Part shown: one piece after another, positions 21,112-33,731 of the stretch
Layout of the letters: every line of letters starts with the position of its first letter
Numbering within the stretch: position 1 is the stretch's first letter
Assembly: GCF_001625215.2 (NCBI RefSeq)
Contig: NC_030381.2
Coordinates: 50,429,214 to 50,493,213 of the forward strand
DNA length: 64,000 nucleotides
Reading direction: 5' to 3'
From: Daucus carota subsp. sativus
Lineage: Eukaryota > Streptophyta > Magnoliopsida > Apiales > Apiaceae
Position numbers and translations under genes: made by a program
Notes under the pieces: generated by a model
What the model was told of the DNA's origin: nothing
Databases searched by the model: none
Seen by the model: the letters and a program-made list of their open reading frames with translations, nothing else

Positions 21112-21321
21112 TTATATTCTTTTGTTTCTCTTGTTTTATTTTCAGGATTCTTGGAAGAAGGCCGGTTTTCTTTTCGGACATTAAAGTTTTATTGTCTAAA
21201 TTTCCCCGGTCATCTTGCATGTCCGACGGTTAGATAATAAGCTTTCTTGAATGAAAGAATTATCACGGTGAATTGCCGATTCTCGTTGAGATTTATTCTC
21301 ATTTTCAAAAAAAAAAAAAAA
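21112..21321 (+). repeat. 3' terminal region of the retroposon, shared with 12587-12810
   Basis: From CTTATATTCTT to the poly(A) run this region matches the FYVE-intron copy with only a few differences. Shared 3' tails are expected for elements moved by the same reverse transcriptase. Confidence 0.85.
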
Positions 21322-21338
21322 AATACTCCAATTCATCA

Positions 21339-22164
21339 AGCTCAACTAAATTTTCTTAAATCATAGATTGAACATTATTCTTCAAAAATTTTGATCTAAT
21401 AATTTCATCTCTAATTTTTGACTAGGATGATTTTTGTTATGATAAGTTCTAACTATTTAACATGATAAGAACCGTATTTTTAATTTTTTTTCATAAACTC
21501 GATTAAATAGCTTAAATTGTGGGTTTATCTTCGGTTGTATAAGGAAATCCCAACATATGATTTACATTCACCATCTTGAGTCTCTTATGAAGTTTAGTTC
21601 CATAACATTTTCTTAAATATTTTTTTTTCGAAATGAGTTTAAAAATCACTAATGAAAAAAATTTAAAAAAATATATTATGAAACTATATTTTATAAAAAT
21701 CTCAAAATATGTATTAAAAAATAACATAAAGAACCTGATGAAACAGAGGGAGATGAATCTAAACTATATTTAAAAAAAAAAGTTGGGTCCAACCCTTCGT
21801 CACAGAATGAGTTCTTACATTTTTCAAAGATCAAATTCCGGCACAGCTGTATTATAATTCAAACTTACAACCGCACATACATGTCTAGAAAGACTTTTAA
21901 CCTAAACAAATACTTAAATTTGTTGAGCAATATTAATTCAGTTTCTCTCTCTGGAAACAGGGATGCATATAGCAATTGCCAACAGGGAAATAACTTTGTT
22001 TTTTATAAGCTATTTTTACTTCTTCATGATTTTCAAGCTAGGGGTTGAAAGCGACTTCGTTTGGCATAAGAAAACAACAATGACGAAAAACAACCATCTC
22101 TCGTCTGAACTGTGCTTACTTCCTCTGAGTGCAATCTCCACCAATCTCAAGGCAACAGTTAGAT
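21339..22164. other. AT-rich intergenic region and probable 3' UTR of the eIF4B-like gene
   Basis: No gene is seen. The segment next to 22164 is likely the 3' untranslated region of the minus-strand gene. Short open frames on the plus strand here are shadows. Confidence 0.4.
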
Positions 22165-25100
22165 CTAGTAACCATTTGAATGAGGCCTTAACTGCCTTGA
22201 CTGAGGACCTGTTAGTCGAGAAAAAGGAATTTGGCCACGGGCTAACCGATCAGCTGTCTTTGGATCAGAGACTGATTTGGAGAAGGCTTGAGCAAGTTCC
22301 ACTGCAGAAGCTGCTTTCCCATACCGTAGTCCAACAGGTGATGTTGGCTGCTCGACAGGCTTTCGCCAAGTTTCTGGTGATAATGGCCTATCCGGCTGCT
22401 GCTTCTCAAGGTCCCTGCTGCTTTTTCGATTCTCATTGCGCCAGTTCTTCCTTTGAACATCCGACTTCTCAGCATCCCGCTGGTTATCTCTATCCACACT
22501 CTTTACTAGCCTATGATCAAGAGGGAGATTTCCGGGTTTTCCATTGTAACGCACAGGCAACATTTCACCTTTTGGTACATCTTGCTCTATCCTGCAAAAA
22601 CAATACACACAAAAAAAGGTCAAATAGAATCCAAAACCAGATTCAGCAAGCAGCTAACAATTGCTCTGATCGTTTATCCTAGATCAAAACCAAATCAAGT
22701 TGCATACCTATTAGAAAGATGAACCTGGTCGACAGCAACACTATCAACACCTCGCTCCTTTAGAACCTGGAGCAGAATCAACAACTTAACAATCAAATTG
22801 CAAAACCAGGAATCTTAATAACATAGTAGTAATAAGTCACAACCAGGACCGAGTAAATTTATAAGAAATGTAACGGTCGAACTATTCATCTGATGTAACA
22901 ATGATGTCCCCTGTTGATTCTTCTTGTTTGTTGTTTAATAAAAGAAAACAATGGTACTACACAATAATATTTTCCAAACAGGATCGGCCACTTACCAATT
23001 CCCTTGGACGGGCATCACCAAATAATGTGTTTCTGCAATATGGTCAATGTGAAATAGGTCAGATACAATTAGTGATATGAAGAAAATAAAGAAAAGCTAG
23101 AAGATTTTTTGCCGGTATGCCGTGAGATACTGAGAGGAAAATTTTGTACAGGTTATGTAATGCAGGGAAGCTCTACTGTATAGTAATTGTATTGGAATAC
23201 AGATGTGAAACCCTAGAACTAACAGTTACAGAATATAGAAGATAGAGGTTTGAGAGAGAGAGAATGAGAATGAGAATAAGAGAGAAGATTGTTAACATTC
23301 ATCATATCATTCATATCCACTTGAACTCCCTTTTATACAACTGAAATGAACACGTGCATCTAACCGTAATTCCCGCCAAAAGACTGTTTTGTTTTACTAA
23401 TATTAACTATTTATAATTTGTTTTAAACAGTAAAACAAATCACAACTCTATCATTATGGAACATTATACTTTGATATTTTACAAGATTTGGAAAACAATT
23501 ATCAGCTGAATGATACATAACTACTAATGCATTTACCTAATATTTCTTGCGTTTAAAATTTTAACATTCAAAGAAAAACTTAACAAACTAGCAAGATCCC
23601 TACCAACTATTAAATCTTTGATACATTTATAGTAATACTATTAAAATGCAGCCCTAATTAAGTGAAACATAACAGTATCAGGTGCAGGTGCACTGCTGAT
23701 TATATGTAAAAAAATTCTCTCCAACAACTTCTTAAAGTATAGAAGTAGCCTTCATTGTTGAACTACAGTCAGTTCACATTTTTAAAATATCATTACCTTT
23801 TACGAGAGTCTACAAGATGTGAAAAACATATGTAAATCAAGTCCTCAAAATAAGGAAATTATAACTATAAAGGAGATATAAAGAGCAAGTTAAAGCTATA
23901 AAAAGAAGATAAATAGTTCAACCTGATCTCGATAGTAGAGTGAGATATTGAATAAGAACACTGGTTTAACATAATATACAAGTTTTTTATTAGAATAATA
24001 AGCAAACTATACAGCTTTAGTTTGTAGACAGAAAACGTTGCATCATAAATTCGGATTTCAGCACGCAAACTCCTATTGCTATTAACTATTTTATCTGTGA
24101 AGTTACTAATATAAATTACCATAATAGTTACAAACCTTTTTCCTTCAGCACTTCCTTCCAATTGATCCAGAGGTTGCAAGCGGGGTTTTAAGTTTAGCTT
24201 TGGACGATCTCGCACCCGACTGGCACTTTCAGACTCTAACTTTAAGGTATTTATATCTTCGCGCGTTTCACTGCCATGTGGGTCCCCAGGCTTTCTATAT
24301 GTCTGCACGTAATTATGAATGAGATTAATTGAACATGTGCAAATATCCAACTGAAAATCAAAAAGTAGATTATAATTTTATAGTCTACCTGTTTATAATC
24401 AGCTGGAGTAGGCTCCGCAGTATCTATTGGCATGGACCTTGGAAGCAGATTCAACTTAGGTCTTTCAGATGATGGTTCTGGAGGTAACATTTGTTGCAAT
24501 TCTGACCTAACAAATTTTCCACCATCACGAGAGGGTTGATACCCATTATCATAAATCCGATGGTTCCTCTCCTCCACTTCTGAGTAGATAGGTGGCACAA
24601 CCCTCTCATGGACTGGTATCGGCTGGCCACCAGCACAAATCCCATCATCAACAACCAAACTCTGCTCAACATGCCTCACCATAACAGCTTCGCGCGACTC
24701 TCTCATCTCCTGAACTCCATACCCCGTAAAACGGGATTCAATCCGTGGTTCCAAATGATTAATAACCTCAATATCAACCCGATCATCATTCAATTGATTA
24801 GACCGCCACCTTCCTGACGCCACCTTCTCAAGTGCACTCGCATGCGCCAACTTAGTAGCCGCATCCGGCGCCGACCACAAAACTGGAACCTGATCACGGC
24901 CCCCCTCATCCTTCCTCACCCCCCACGGATTCATCCCCTCCCCTCTAATCCCACTCCCACCCACATTCCTAAACCCCGTCCTACTCCCACTACCCACTCC
25001 TTCCGTAAACCTAGCAGCATAAGACCCCACACTCGGACTCGGACTCAGACTCGGACTCACAACCAACCTCTCACTCCCCCTTAAATCCACACCAACACTC

Positions 25101-25543
25101 TCCTCACTAACCACCCTCCGCGAAACACCGTCCAACGGAGTCCGCTCATCCTCATCGAAATTCCGCCCGACGTGCATAACATGAGGACTAAAAGGTGTTT
25201 TATCATCAAAAGTCCTGATCGAACCAGCAGACCCGGGCCTTAACCTAGGATCATTTCTTCCCCACACATTCGGTCTATCGAAACCAACCCGATCCGAAGG
25301 TTTCACAGTTCTAATCACAACACATAAAAAGGAAAATCAAACACAAACAATATTACTAGGGCTTAAATCAACAGATCTAATCAATTCAAATCAACACGCA
25401 TATCAATAAGATCCAACACAATCAATTTCATACACATAAATCCATACACACACACACACACATATATATACTTACACGCCAGGAGCAGAAGGAAGGGGGA
25501 GATCAGAGGGGATGGAACCGCCGTGAAAGTCTTTGAGAGTCAT
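22165..25543 (-). CDS. eIF4B-like / translation initiation factor-related protein, 559 aa
   Basis: Exons (minus): 25476-25543, 24389-25310, 24136-24302, 22996-23032, 22708-22766 and 22165-22591; they sum to 560 codons in frame. The start gives MTLKDFHGGSIPSDLPLPSAPG, as in plant proteins annotated as eukaryotic translation initiation factor-related. The protein is hydrophilic and disordered, with WGRNDPR near the N-terminus, two RPKLNL-PR motifs (SERPKLNLLPR and RPKLNLKPRLQP), and LFGDARPRELVLKERG, the motif typical of this group and of eIF4B-type proteins. The C-terminus has FSKSVSDPKTADR and IPFSRL. A cytosolic role in translation initiation is inferred from family naming, not from a catalytic motif. 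The exon 3 acceptor at 24302 was chosen because it keeps frame (QTYRKPGDPHG). Confidence 0.85.
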
Positions 25544-25591
25544 TGTTGCTTTCTTCTTCGCCATTAATTATTTGATCTCTACGTGTAGCAA

Positions 25592-25594
25592 GGC

Positions 25595-25639
<45 letters not shown>
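25592..25639. repeat. GA microsatellite upstream of the eIF4B-like gene
   Basis: About 23 AG units lie roughly 50 bases upstream of the ATG on the minus strand, probably in the 5' untranslated region, where it reads as a CT run. A CA/TA run (25444-25470) lies in intron 1. Confidence 0.85.
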
Positions 25640-25640
<1 letters not shown>

Positions 25641-27202
25641 CTGTATCTGTGTGGGGAAGATTTGTTCGTCTCAGGCGTTTTCACTCACGAGTTGATTTGC
25701 AGATACTGTACTGTGAGTGTCATTTGTGAACGACACCGTTTTGGTCTCTATGCAGAGTACTGCCATAGTGCCATGTATGTTTTATTTTTATTTTGAGATT
25801 TTTTTAGTGTATTTTTATTTTTTTTATGAATCATTAAACGAGAGAGGAAATTTGTTCAAACTAAAAAACAAGTACGGAATTTAAAAAAAAAACAGTATGG
25901 AATTTTAAATTTATTAAAAGTAAAAATCATAGGTCAATATACTGTTTTTTGAACAGGGTATTCTCACATGAGTTTGTAAGGTTGTTTTTAGCATAGGATT
26001 CACTTAGATTTTGTTATAGATTGGATTTCACTCATTTCATCATTTGTGCTGAAACTCAAAATCTGATGTTATGAGCACAGAAATATGTTTGTTAATTTTA
26101 TATAAGAAGATTGCATGATTTAGTGTTATAAATTTGAATCTTGACAGACGACTGCTGCAACATACTTTCCGCGCTTATTAATAACGGTCGCAAGATATAA
26201 TATATTTTATATTTTTGCGAATAAGGGATGTAATTAATTCTTAGTGCATATTTTTCGCCTCCCTATCACACTTGAAAACAATCTTCTCATCACATCTGAA
26301 AATACATTACCAGCAACAACTACCACAGAAAAATACTATGTGTTGGTTTCTGCAAGACTGGAACTAACAATCTGCCTGAGTTCTGACTTGAACAGTTGAG
26401 CTCAGCATGAGTCGAGGCTTGTAATGGTTGGCTCTGGCAATACGCCCCCATCAAATAAAGAACGAATCTGAACTTTGATCCCCATGTATAACTTAAATTT
26501 ACTTGCCAATGTAGGTAACTTGTCCTTGGTGTCAAAGTTTTACTTCCACTGTTTAAAGTAACCAACTTTCCCACAAGGTAATTGCATTATACATTTCTCT
26601 GCATAAGAAGCAATATTACTTGATTTCACAATGTCAGATGTCAGCAGTTTACATTCACAATTAAGTGAACGATTCAGACTGTTGCTTGTGCTCTGCTTCC
26701 TTCCTGGTCTGATATTCACTGATCTTAATATAGGCATTACACGTCTCATTCTATGATCATCGATCAGTTCTACTATATATCCTATACTGAGATAGGCATT
26801 CTTACTACTAAGAAATGCCATTACTAAGAAAAACTTAGCTCATTCTTGTACATATAGTATTCAGTTTATAGTTATTGTGGTTGGTCATGGCCCTGATTGT
26901 TATTTGAAAGTATATTTTTGGCTTCTCCTAAACTCTTTTATGACAGTAGCTAATAGCTAAGAACCCTTCAGGTTTTTGTATGTAGTTATCAAGATATCCG
27001 ACATTCAACCTCCAGCCACCTAGGTGACCAATAAACATTGCTCTGAGGAGCCCTTCAGACACCGAGATCGTGGAAGTGTTTGGAAGTAGATGCACCTAAA
27101 ATATACTACAATTTTTATTATAACAAACTCAAACTGAAAGAGCTTATTCATTAACACAAAAGCGAAGATTTACACCATGGTACATAATCTATACAATTTT
27201 TT
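25640..27202. other. Intergenic region between psbQ and the eIF4B-like gene
   Basis: About 1.5 kb of unique-looking sequence. The right-hand 100-odd bases are probably the psbQ 3' UTR, and the left part the promoter of the eIF4B-like gene. Minus-strand frames around 26320-26821 match nothing I know. Confidence 0.4.
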
Positions 27203-28341
27203 CTAACCAAGCTTAGCAAGAACATCATTCAGCTTAGATACAGTTTCAGCATAGGACTTTTCTGCTTTAGTAGAGCTCTTGGTTTTTGCTGCATAGTCCA
27301 ACTAAAGAAAGAAACAAAGAACAGTATTACTAAAAAAAAAATCCATTTAACCTTTAGGGGAGACATGAGTGCGTGAATATTTAAATTTATATAATTGACC
27401 TTAACGAAACAAGATAAAAAAAAGTGTTTCTTTTATATGCATTTTAGCTGGAAAAGAAGGTTTTAACTTACATCGTCGATGACATTGTAAAGCTTTCCGG
27501 TGAGAGCCTGGAGTGACTTCTTTTCGTCTTTTGACTTTGATGCAATCACAGTGTTGAGGTCAAAACGAAGATATGATGCCCTGAGACGGAGATCCATTTG
27601 GACATATGGCCATGCCTTCTTGTCAATAAACTCCTTCACATTAATAATCTCCTTTGCTGATTCCTTTGCTCTCGCTGCTGCCTCAACCGGTGTCAGTGGT
27701 TGCAGGAAGAAACGATCTTTTAGTGGTAAGTCCAGGTCCCTGGCCTCATCAGAGTTTAGAGTTCCAGCTGCAAATCCACATATATTTTTCATTATTTCCT
27801 GATTATTTTATTAAAATTTCAAGTTATGACATCTCACATGACATTTTAATTTAACTAGTAGATCCCTTGTTCGGATAAGTAGATAAACTGAAATCTTTTA
27901 TGTCATTATATGTTGCTGATCTCTTACATATAATGAAGTTCTTGTTACATTATCTACTAATAATCACTCAAGATAAAATATAGGGTACATAAAAAAAGAA
28001 TAAGCAGGGGCATCTTGACAATCAGTGGACTTACGCAATCCGCCAGAGGGTGCTGGAGGGGGTCCAACCTTGATTGAAGTAGCTGCTGCAAGCGCGTCTT
28101 TTGCAAGAGAGGCAGAGGCCAAACCAGCAGCAACAAGACCAAGCATGGCGCGGCGGCTTGTCTCAGGGTTCTCAGACGAAACCTGTTGGGCACGAACAAC
28201 GAGCCCTGCAGGTCGAGCCATGACAATTCTTTTGTTGCTGCTGGTGCTCAAGCGGTTTGAGCCACTGATCTGCATGGTACCTTCCAAAACAGCCTGAGAA
28301 GAACCATGCAGACCAGTCATTGAAGCCATTGCTTGAGCCAT
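27203..28341 (-). CDS. psbQ: Oxygen-evolving enhancer protein 3 (PsbQ), chloroplast precursor, 233 aa
   Basis: PsbQ is an extrinsic lumenal subunit of photosystem II that stabilises the oxygen-evolving complex. Exons (minus): 28035-28341, 27472-27767 and 27203-27301; 233 codons plus stop, the usual length. The N-terminus is a Ser/Ala-rich stromal transit peptide, followed by a thylakoid transfer signal with a twin arginine (residues 63-64, [11 protein letters not shown]) and an ALA-A processing site near residue 86, consistent with Tat-dependent import. The mature part has the four-helix PsbQ fold signature with [21 protein letters not shown] and ends in [12 protein letters not shown]. All splice sites are GT-AG. 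Nothing is odd about the gene. Confidence 0.96.
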
Positions 28342-28378
28342 GTATGATCTTTCTTATTGAAAAACAAAAGTTGTGGCA

Positions 28379-28386
28379 ATTTTATA
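28379..28386 (-). promoter_or_regulatory. Candidate TATA box of psbQ
   Basis: The minus strand reads TATAAAAT about 40 bases upstream of the psbQ ATG. It would imply a very short leader, which is unusual but possible; no other TATA run is close. Confidence 0.4.
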
Positions 28387-28499
28387 TGATGGAGAGGCGA
28401 GGTATGCAATATAATAGCTTGCTTTTTTGCCTATGTTTTGGTTGTATTCGTCTGATATTTGTGAAGGGTCAGCATCTTATCTGTCCCAAGTTTGTTCGG

Positions 28500-30005
28500 A
28501 TAGTTTAGAGAATTCTATTGGCTAATTGTTATTGAGTTCTTGATAAGTAGGGTAAAGTTCTATTTCGGCATTTATGTTTGAGTGGCACCCATAATACCAT
28601 ATTTAATGCGATATTTTGTAAAAATCTATTATTTGTTTTCCCGGTCCAAATTATGAATTTTTCGAACACATTTACTAGTGCAAGTGTTATGCAAAGAAGA
28701 ATTTCAAATGCATGAAAAATTGACTATCTAGTGTTGGGTTTGTGTTCTTTTTTGGAGTACGTCTGGACCCTGATCCCGAGTTTTTTTTAGGAGAAAAAGC
28801 AAGTGAATGCAAAGTGAAAGCAAATATCCCATTTTTGGAGTGAAATTTTTGGAATGAAAATATACTATATTTGCAGCTTTCTCCTTTTAAAAAACTCGGG
28901 AGCACAAAGAAAGTGACATGACTTTACTTCAATTTCATTTGCTTTCCACTCTGATTATTACTCGGGGCAGGGCCTAAAACTCAAATGTCATCAAAGTCCA
29001 AACAGTCCCAGCCGAAGTTTTTAGTATTGGGCTTATTAAGGCTAATGCTGAGGGAGCCTTCTTAGTTCTTGGAAATAATACGAGGACCATTTCGATGCAT
29101 TGGGCTTTATGAAGTGTTTATTTTATTCACATCGTTTTTTCAAGTTTTATAAAGAGAGAAATAATTACGACGTAACCAAAGTAGAAGTTTATTCTAAATT
29201 TAGATAAAAGTTTTAAAATTAAGCTATTAAAATGACTGATTTTCTAACCTTATTTTTCATATTGCTTGAAAAAACTATATAGAACTCTATTTATTTTGTT
29301 TTAAAATAAGTTCTCTTTTTTTGCTAAATAAAGAATATAAAATACTTATTTAAATTTTTTATAACAAAATAAGCCGTTAAATTTGGAAAAGAATCTTACT
29401 TTTAGCGTAAGATCCATTTTGACCTTGATATCTTAAAATTTTAACTGAACTGATTTTTAACATTATTTTATAGTTCTGATCTCACAGACTCTACCATCAT
29501 GACAAATATTCTCATAATATGGACATCTCAAACGAGAGGATGTCAAAATAAAACATAAACTCTATTTAGAATATTTATCTAGCACTTCGAAATTTTAGAT
29601 GAAAGCATTTTTGCGGGTTACCAGCGAAGTAACCATGTTTAAGATGATAAGATTCGAAGGTGTGCAAAGATGATGATAAGCTCTGATCAAAATAAAAGGC
29701 GACAACTCTTGGTGCTGTTCGAGAAACTTGCACTTGCAGGCATAAATATCTCTTCATCTAAGAAAAAGTGGCCCACATTTTAACAAACTGCGGGCTCATA
29801 AACCTTTCTCTATGAGTTATGATAATGTATAATACTACTAGTAGCATATTACAGCACAACTAAACAAACTAAGACACTTATCTCGTAACACAAAAAGACA
29901 AAAACAACACACTTCAAATCACTACTATATTCATCCATTTTCTTACATAAATATCAGAAATCACAATTGACATTCTGGGCAAGCAGAAACAAGAAGAAGA
30001 AAGAG
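28500..30005. other. Intergenic region between divergent psbQ and the thioredoxin gene
   Basis: No gene is seen. A weak inverted pair (GGACCCTGATCCCGAG at about 28767 and CTCGGGGCAGGGCC at about 28962) may be the ends of a roughly 210-bp decayed MITE. The rest is AT-rich. The last few hundred bases should hold the thioredoxin promoter. Confidence 0.4.
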
Positions 30006-31122
30006 ATGGAAGGACAGGATCAAGAAAGCAGATCTAAAGTCATTCAAGTCGACTCCAAAGAGACCTGGGATTCCTATTTGTCTCAGGCTGCTACACAAGG
30101 CTCCCCTGTAAGAACACCTTCCTTTTAATCCTAGTTTAATTTCTAGAAATTGATTTATATATTTTTATTTGAGTAAATTACAGAGTTGTGGCTGAATTTT
30201 ACCCACTTTCACATTTTGGTGGTCAAAATTTCAAATTTGCAATATAATGACCAAACATTACTTTTATATTTCAAAAAGCTGGCTAAGGGCCACTTTTTGA
30301 GAAAAAAATGAGATTTTTTTTCTTAAAAATATGGTTATTAGCCATCTTTTCAAATACTTAAAATAATATTTGATCATCATATTGTAAATTTGAAATTTCG
30401 ACCACCAGGATACAAATGGGTGTAAAGTTCAGCCATCACTTTGCAATTTACTCCTTTTTATTTTTATGGTTATGTTTATGAGTTATGAAACTGAGTTTTT
30501 TTTTGGGTTGAGATTGTGGCGCACTTTACAGCTGCATGGTGCATGGTCTCAGTGCTGATGAACACATATCTTGAAGAATATGCTGCAACTTACCCAGATA
30601 TATTGTTCCTTAGAGTCGATGTGGATGATGTCAAGGTAATATATACTCTGTATCTAAACTGATTCTCACTTTATTTGTTGAGTCGCTTTATACTTTGATA
30701 TTCATATCTTCTCGAAAGAGATGTATATATCTCACTTTTAAATATTGGAAAAGATGTATTCTATATTGCAACTTGCAAGTGTCTTGTGTCTTGGATAATT
30801 ACTATGTTCAAAAAACTAAATAAATTACATATTTTTTTAACATTTTGTAATCTTATAAATTCATAATTTCATTTCATTATATATTAGATGAATAAAAATA
30901 TAATTTTACCATCACGTCAGGTTATAATTTCTTTAAAATTTAATAAAAATAATATTATTATTCGCGATTATAATGTATCATGTATAGGTGGTAGCAAAGA
31001 AGTACGAGATAAAGGCGATGCCGACTTTTTTGATGATAAAAGGAGGAGGTGAAGCGGTAGAAAAGAAGATGGTGGGTGCGAATCCGGAGGAGATCAAGAA
31101 AGGGATAGAAGCTCTTCTTTAG
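30006..31122 (+). CDS. Thioredoxin-like protein CXXS1 (monocysteinic), 119 aa
   Basis: Exons: 30006-30107, 30513-30635 and 30988-31122. The product has a single thioredoxin fold and no signal or transit peptide, so it is probably cytosolic. The active site is W43-C44-M-V-S47, that is CxxS rather than CxxC, so the resolving cysteine is replaced by serine. This is the defining feature of the plant CXXS1 group, which is reported to favour disulfide-isomerase-like activity. The cis-proline (MPTF, P87) and the VDVDDVK strand are conserved. The ATG is the first in the exon and gives a length typical of the group. Intron 1 carries a foldback MITE. Confidence 0.93.
30171..30454. mobile_element. Foldback MITE in thioredoxin intron 1, 9-bp target duplication
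   Basis: The 284-bp segment is nearly one long inverted repeat; its ends read GAGTAAATTACAGAGT and, on the complement, GGAGTAAATTGCAAAGT. TTTTTATTT flanks both sides (30162-30170 and 30455-30463), matching Mutator-type insertion, though the flank is low complexity. Confidence 0.75.
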
Positions 31123-31839
31123 TCTACCACCACTCACCGTGACTTAGTGCATTCAGATTTCACCGTATATTTTACTGCTTTGTGTGTTTGTTTCATTGTT
31201 TCGCTATGTATGTCGGTGTGTTTTAGTGAATGCACACGTATGGATGGATACAATCATACACAGAACGCAGTTTGATAGTGTTACATATTTTATTTTTCAT
31301 AAATTTTTATTGTGGTGTATTAAATTATTCATATAGACCATATATTAGTAATACTTTCTCAATATAAAACATAATTTGTTGTAGGACGCAGGTAAGCGAA
31401 TAAACAACAATCGTGCATTACCAAGTCCGTATCATGCAGTTACGATTGTAATCAAAATAAAATATATTTTTTTATTATAGTTCAAAATGTATATTTATCA
31501 AATTTAATCTCTAGAAAAAATCACAATTTACAATCGCTCTCCTGAACATAACCTTAGGATTTCTGGACTGTAGATAATATTAACGAGTTATTTGTATTTC
31601 CGTAATTAGTTCATGAAAAATTAAGCCCTCCGTCAATTATTCGTGATAAAGAGGATGAAGATCTAACTGATGTGTCAAAATAGATTAAAAAATAATATTT
31701 TATTGTCCTGTAATTGATTTTTTTATTATATTTCAACATAATAAAAAATGTTGGATATGATATTTCTTAATTTTTTTCCTCAAAAAAATCTGACTTTTCA
31801 ATTTTTTGTAAAAAAGGTAGGAAAAATATAATTCATAAG
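31123..31839. other. Thioredoxin 3' UTR and AT-rich spacer
   Basis: The first 150 to 200 bases are probably the 3' UTR of the thioredoxin gene. The rest is AT-rich with no feature I recognise. Confidence 0.4.
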
Positions 31840-32235
31840 CAGTGTTCTAAAAAAAACCTATTAAGCGGCCGCCTAATCATTATCTAAAGCGTTTTGATTT
31901 TGTACTGAGAGAATGATTAACCGTTTTAAATACTAAACATACTATTAAGTGGATTAAGCAGTAAAAATAATGTTAACTTGCTAATTTTTTTAATAATATA
32001 ATTATAATTATGTTAAAAATTAATAAATTTTTTATTAAGAATATTATATAATTAAAATCTTATCATAACATAATTTTACTTTTTAAATATATTAATATTA
32101 TAATTAAATATTTAAACATATGTTATTAATCCAATTAATGACACATTTAAAATTTTTACTTAAATATCGCTTGATTGCTTAAACGCGAGAATATCATTCC
32201 GTGGCTTAAAATCAATTTGTGCAGTTTTAGAAGAT
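31840..32235. mobile_element. Decayed hAT-type element, relative of 19727-20195
   Basis: It starts CAGTGTTCTAAAAAAAACC, followed by TTAAGCGGCCGCCTAA, like the intact copy. The right terminus (GTGCAGTTTTAGAA) is degenerate and no target duplication remains. Interior TTAAGC words are mutated. Confidence 0.6.
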
Positions 32236-32273
32236 ATCTAAAATATGAAGCCCTCCGATCATTCATTAATTAA

Positions 32274-32508
32274 GTGGCCGTTTGAGTGAATTTAAAATAA
32301 GTGCTTGTTACTTAAAGTGAATCAGAAGCAAGTTAAGACTTATAAGTGATTAAACTGTTCGGGAAATAGGTAGAAATCCTGAAACAAAAACTAAGTAATT
32401 CTAACTTATTTTAAGTACTTCTCGACTTTTTACACAAACGGTATAAATAAGCGTTTCAAACTTATAAACTCAGAAGTTGGACTTATACCCTATTGCCAAA
32501 CACCCCCC
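32274..32508. mobile_element. Tourist-like MITE, 235 bp, TAA target duplication
   Basis: The ends resemble the common plant Tourist/hAT-like terminus: GTGGCCGTTTGAG on the left and, on the complement, GGGGGGTGTTTGG on the right. TAA flanks both sides (32271-32273 and 32509-32511). It contains no coding sequence. Confidence 0.6.
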
Positions 32509-32899
32509 TAAAAATGAAAATTATATTTGATGAGTTATATTTGTTCAACCAATATACTTCTTACGTATGATTTTACCAAATAATAATTACAAAACACTAT
32601 ATTGAAATACATATCTTTATTTTAGTAAAAAAGTTATATTATCAATATAATTAATTATTTTGCTTATCGTCTTTGAAAATGCTCTAAATATATATATATA
32701 TTTTATATTTTAAAATACATGAAAAAAATTAACTTGGAGAGTCATATAAACTTGAATATATCTGCTGATTTAATTTGTGTTGGTAAATACAAATTGGGAG
32801 TTGCCAGGAAGCGAAGAAGAAGTCTTTGGAGTAGAGTCCGCCACCAACTCAACATTACACCACAAAACTCCTTTTCAACTTTCCCCACGCAACCAAACA
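32509..32899. other. AT-rich spacer upstream of the bHLH gene
   Basis: No gene is seen. It lies between two small transposons and ends with the 8-bp target site ACCAAACA of the hAT-type element. Confidence 0.4.
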
Positions 32900-33613
32900 T
32901 AGGGATGAGCAGAAACCGAACCGAAAATTAAAACCGCACCAAAAACCGCAAAAACCGCATGAAACCGCACCGAATAAAACCGCACCAAATAAAAACCGAA
33001 CCGAAACAAAACCGCACCGATGCTTTGGTTTTGGTTTTGGTTTCTAGAAATTTTAAAACCGAATAGAAACCGAACCGAACCGCAATAATATTTATATTTA
33101 TTTATTTTATATATTTAGAGATAATATATAAATTATATCTAATATAAAAAATATCTAATTATATAAATAGTATGCAGAGTGTCCAGTCCCAGAATACTTC
33201 CCAGACCCATGTCTCCATTCCACTTTGTCTTCAGCTTCTACCAACACAATATTCTCAATAGGTCTACAAATTCTTCCACCGCCTCCAATTCCCATCCTCG
33301 CAGTGGTCTGTGCCATAGCCTCGCCGCATCTTGAATGAAAACTTCCTTTATCCTCTTAACACTAATATCCTTAGTTTGATATACTTATTTTAAATTTGTT
33401 AAAGGTTCTAGCATTCGAGAGCTTATCGGACTCTTTACGAACGGTTTGAAAACCGAACCGCACCACGTAAAACCGAAACCACTCATTTTCAAAACCGAAC
33501 CGCACCAATGCTATTTGGTTCGGTTCCGGTTTTGAATTTTAGAAACCGCACTTTGTGGTTCCGGTTGCGGTTTTAGGTGCAAACCGCACCAAACCGCACC
33601 ACGCACATCCCTA
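32900..33613. mobile_element. hAT-type element, 714 bp, built of AAACCG words, 8-bp target duplication
   Basis: ACCAAACA flanks both sides (32892-32899 and 33614-33621). Termini are TAGGGATG and CATCCCTA. Both ends are packed with GAAACCGAACCGCACC-type words on the outer 150 bp and a unique centre. It sits about 120 bp upstream of the bHLH ATG, so it is part of or next to that gene's promoter. Confidence 0.85.
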
Positions 33614-33731
33614 ACCAAACATATACCCCATAACCAACAAACAATATCTTCTTATTATTTTATTCTCCTCTACTATTATATTTCTCTCCCATTTTCCGGT
33701 GATTTTTATATCTGCGCTCTCGCCGGAAAAG

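Larger units (their letters stand above)
19449..21321 (+). mobile_element. Poly(A) retroposon, about 1.9 kb with a nested hAT element, 17-bp target duplication
   Basis: AATACTCCAATTCATCA occurs at 19432-19448 and again at 21322-21338, directly after a poly(A) run. That is the signature of target-primed retroposition over the whole interval. Removing the nested element (19727-20195) leaves about 1.4 kb. The last 200 bp match the short retroposon in the FYVE intron. No reverse transcriptase or other protein domain is seen, so it is nonautonomous or a processed transcript of unknown origin. Confidence 0.7.

Noticed and set aside
26540..26821. Minus-strand open frame of 93 codons between psbQ and the eIF4B-like gene
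   Set aside because: No recognisable domain, start context or splice extension; chance frame in intergenic DNA.
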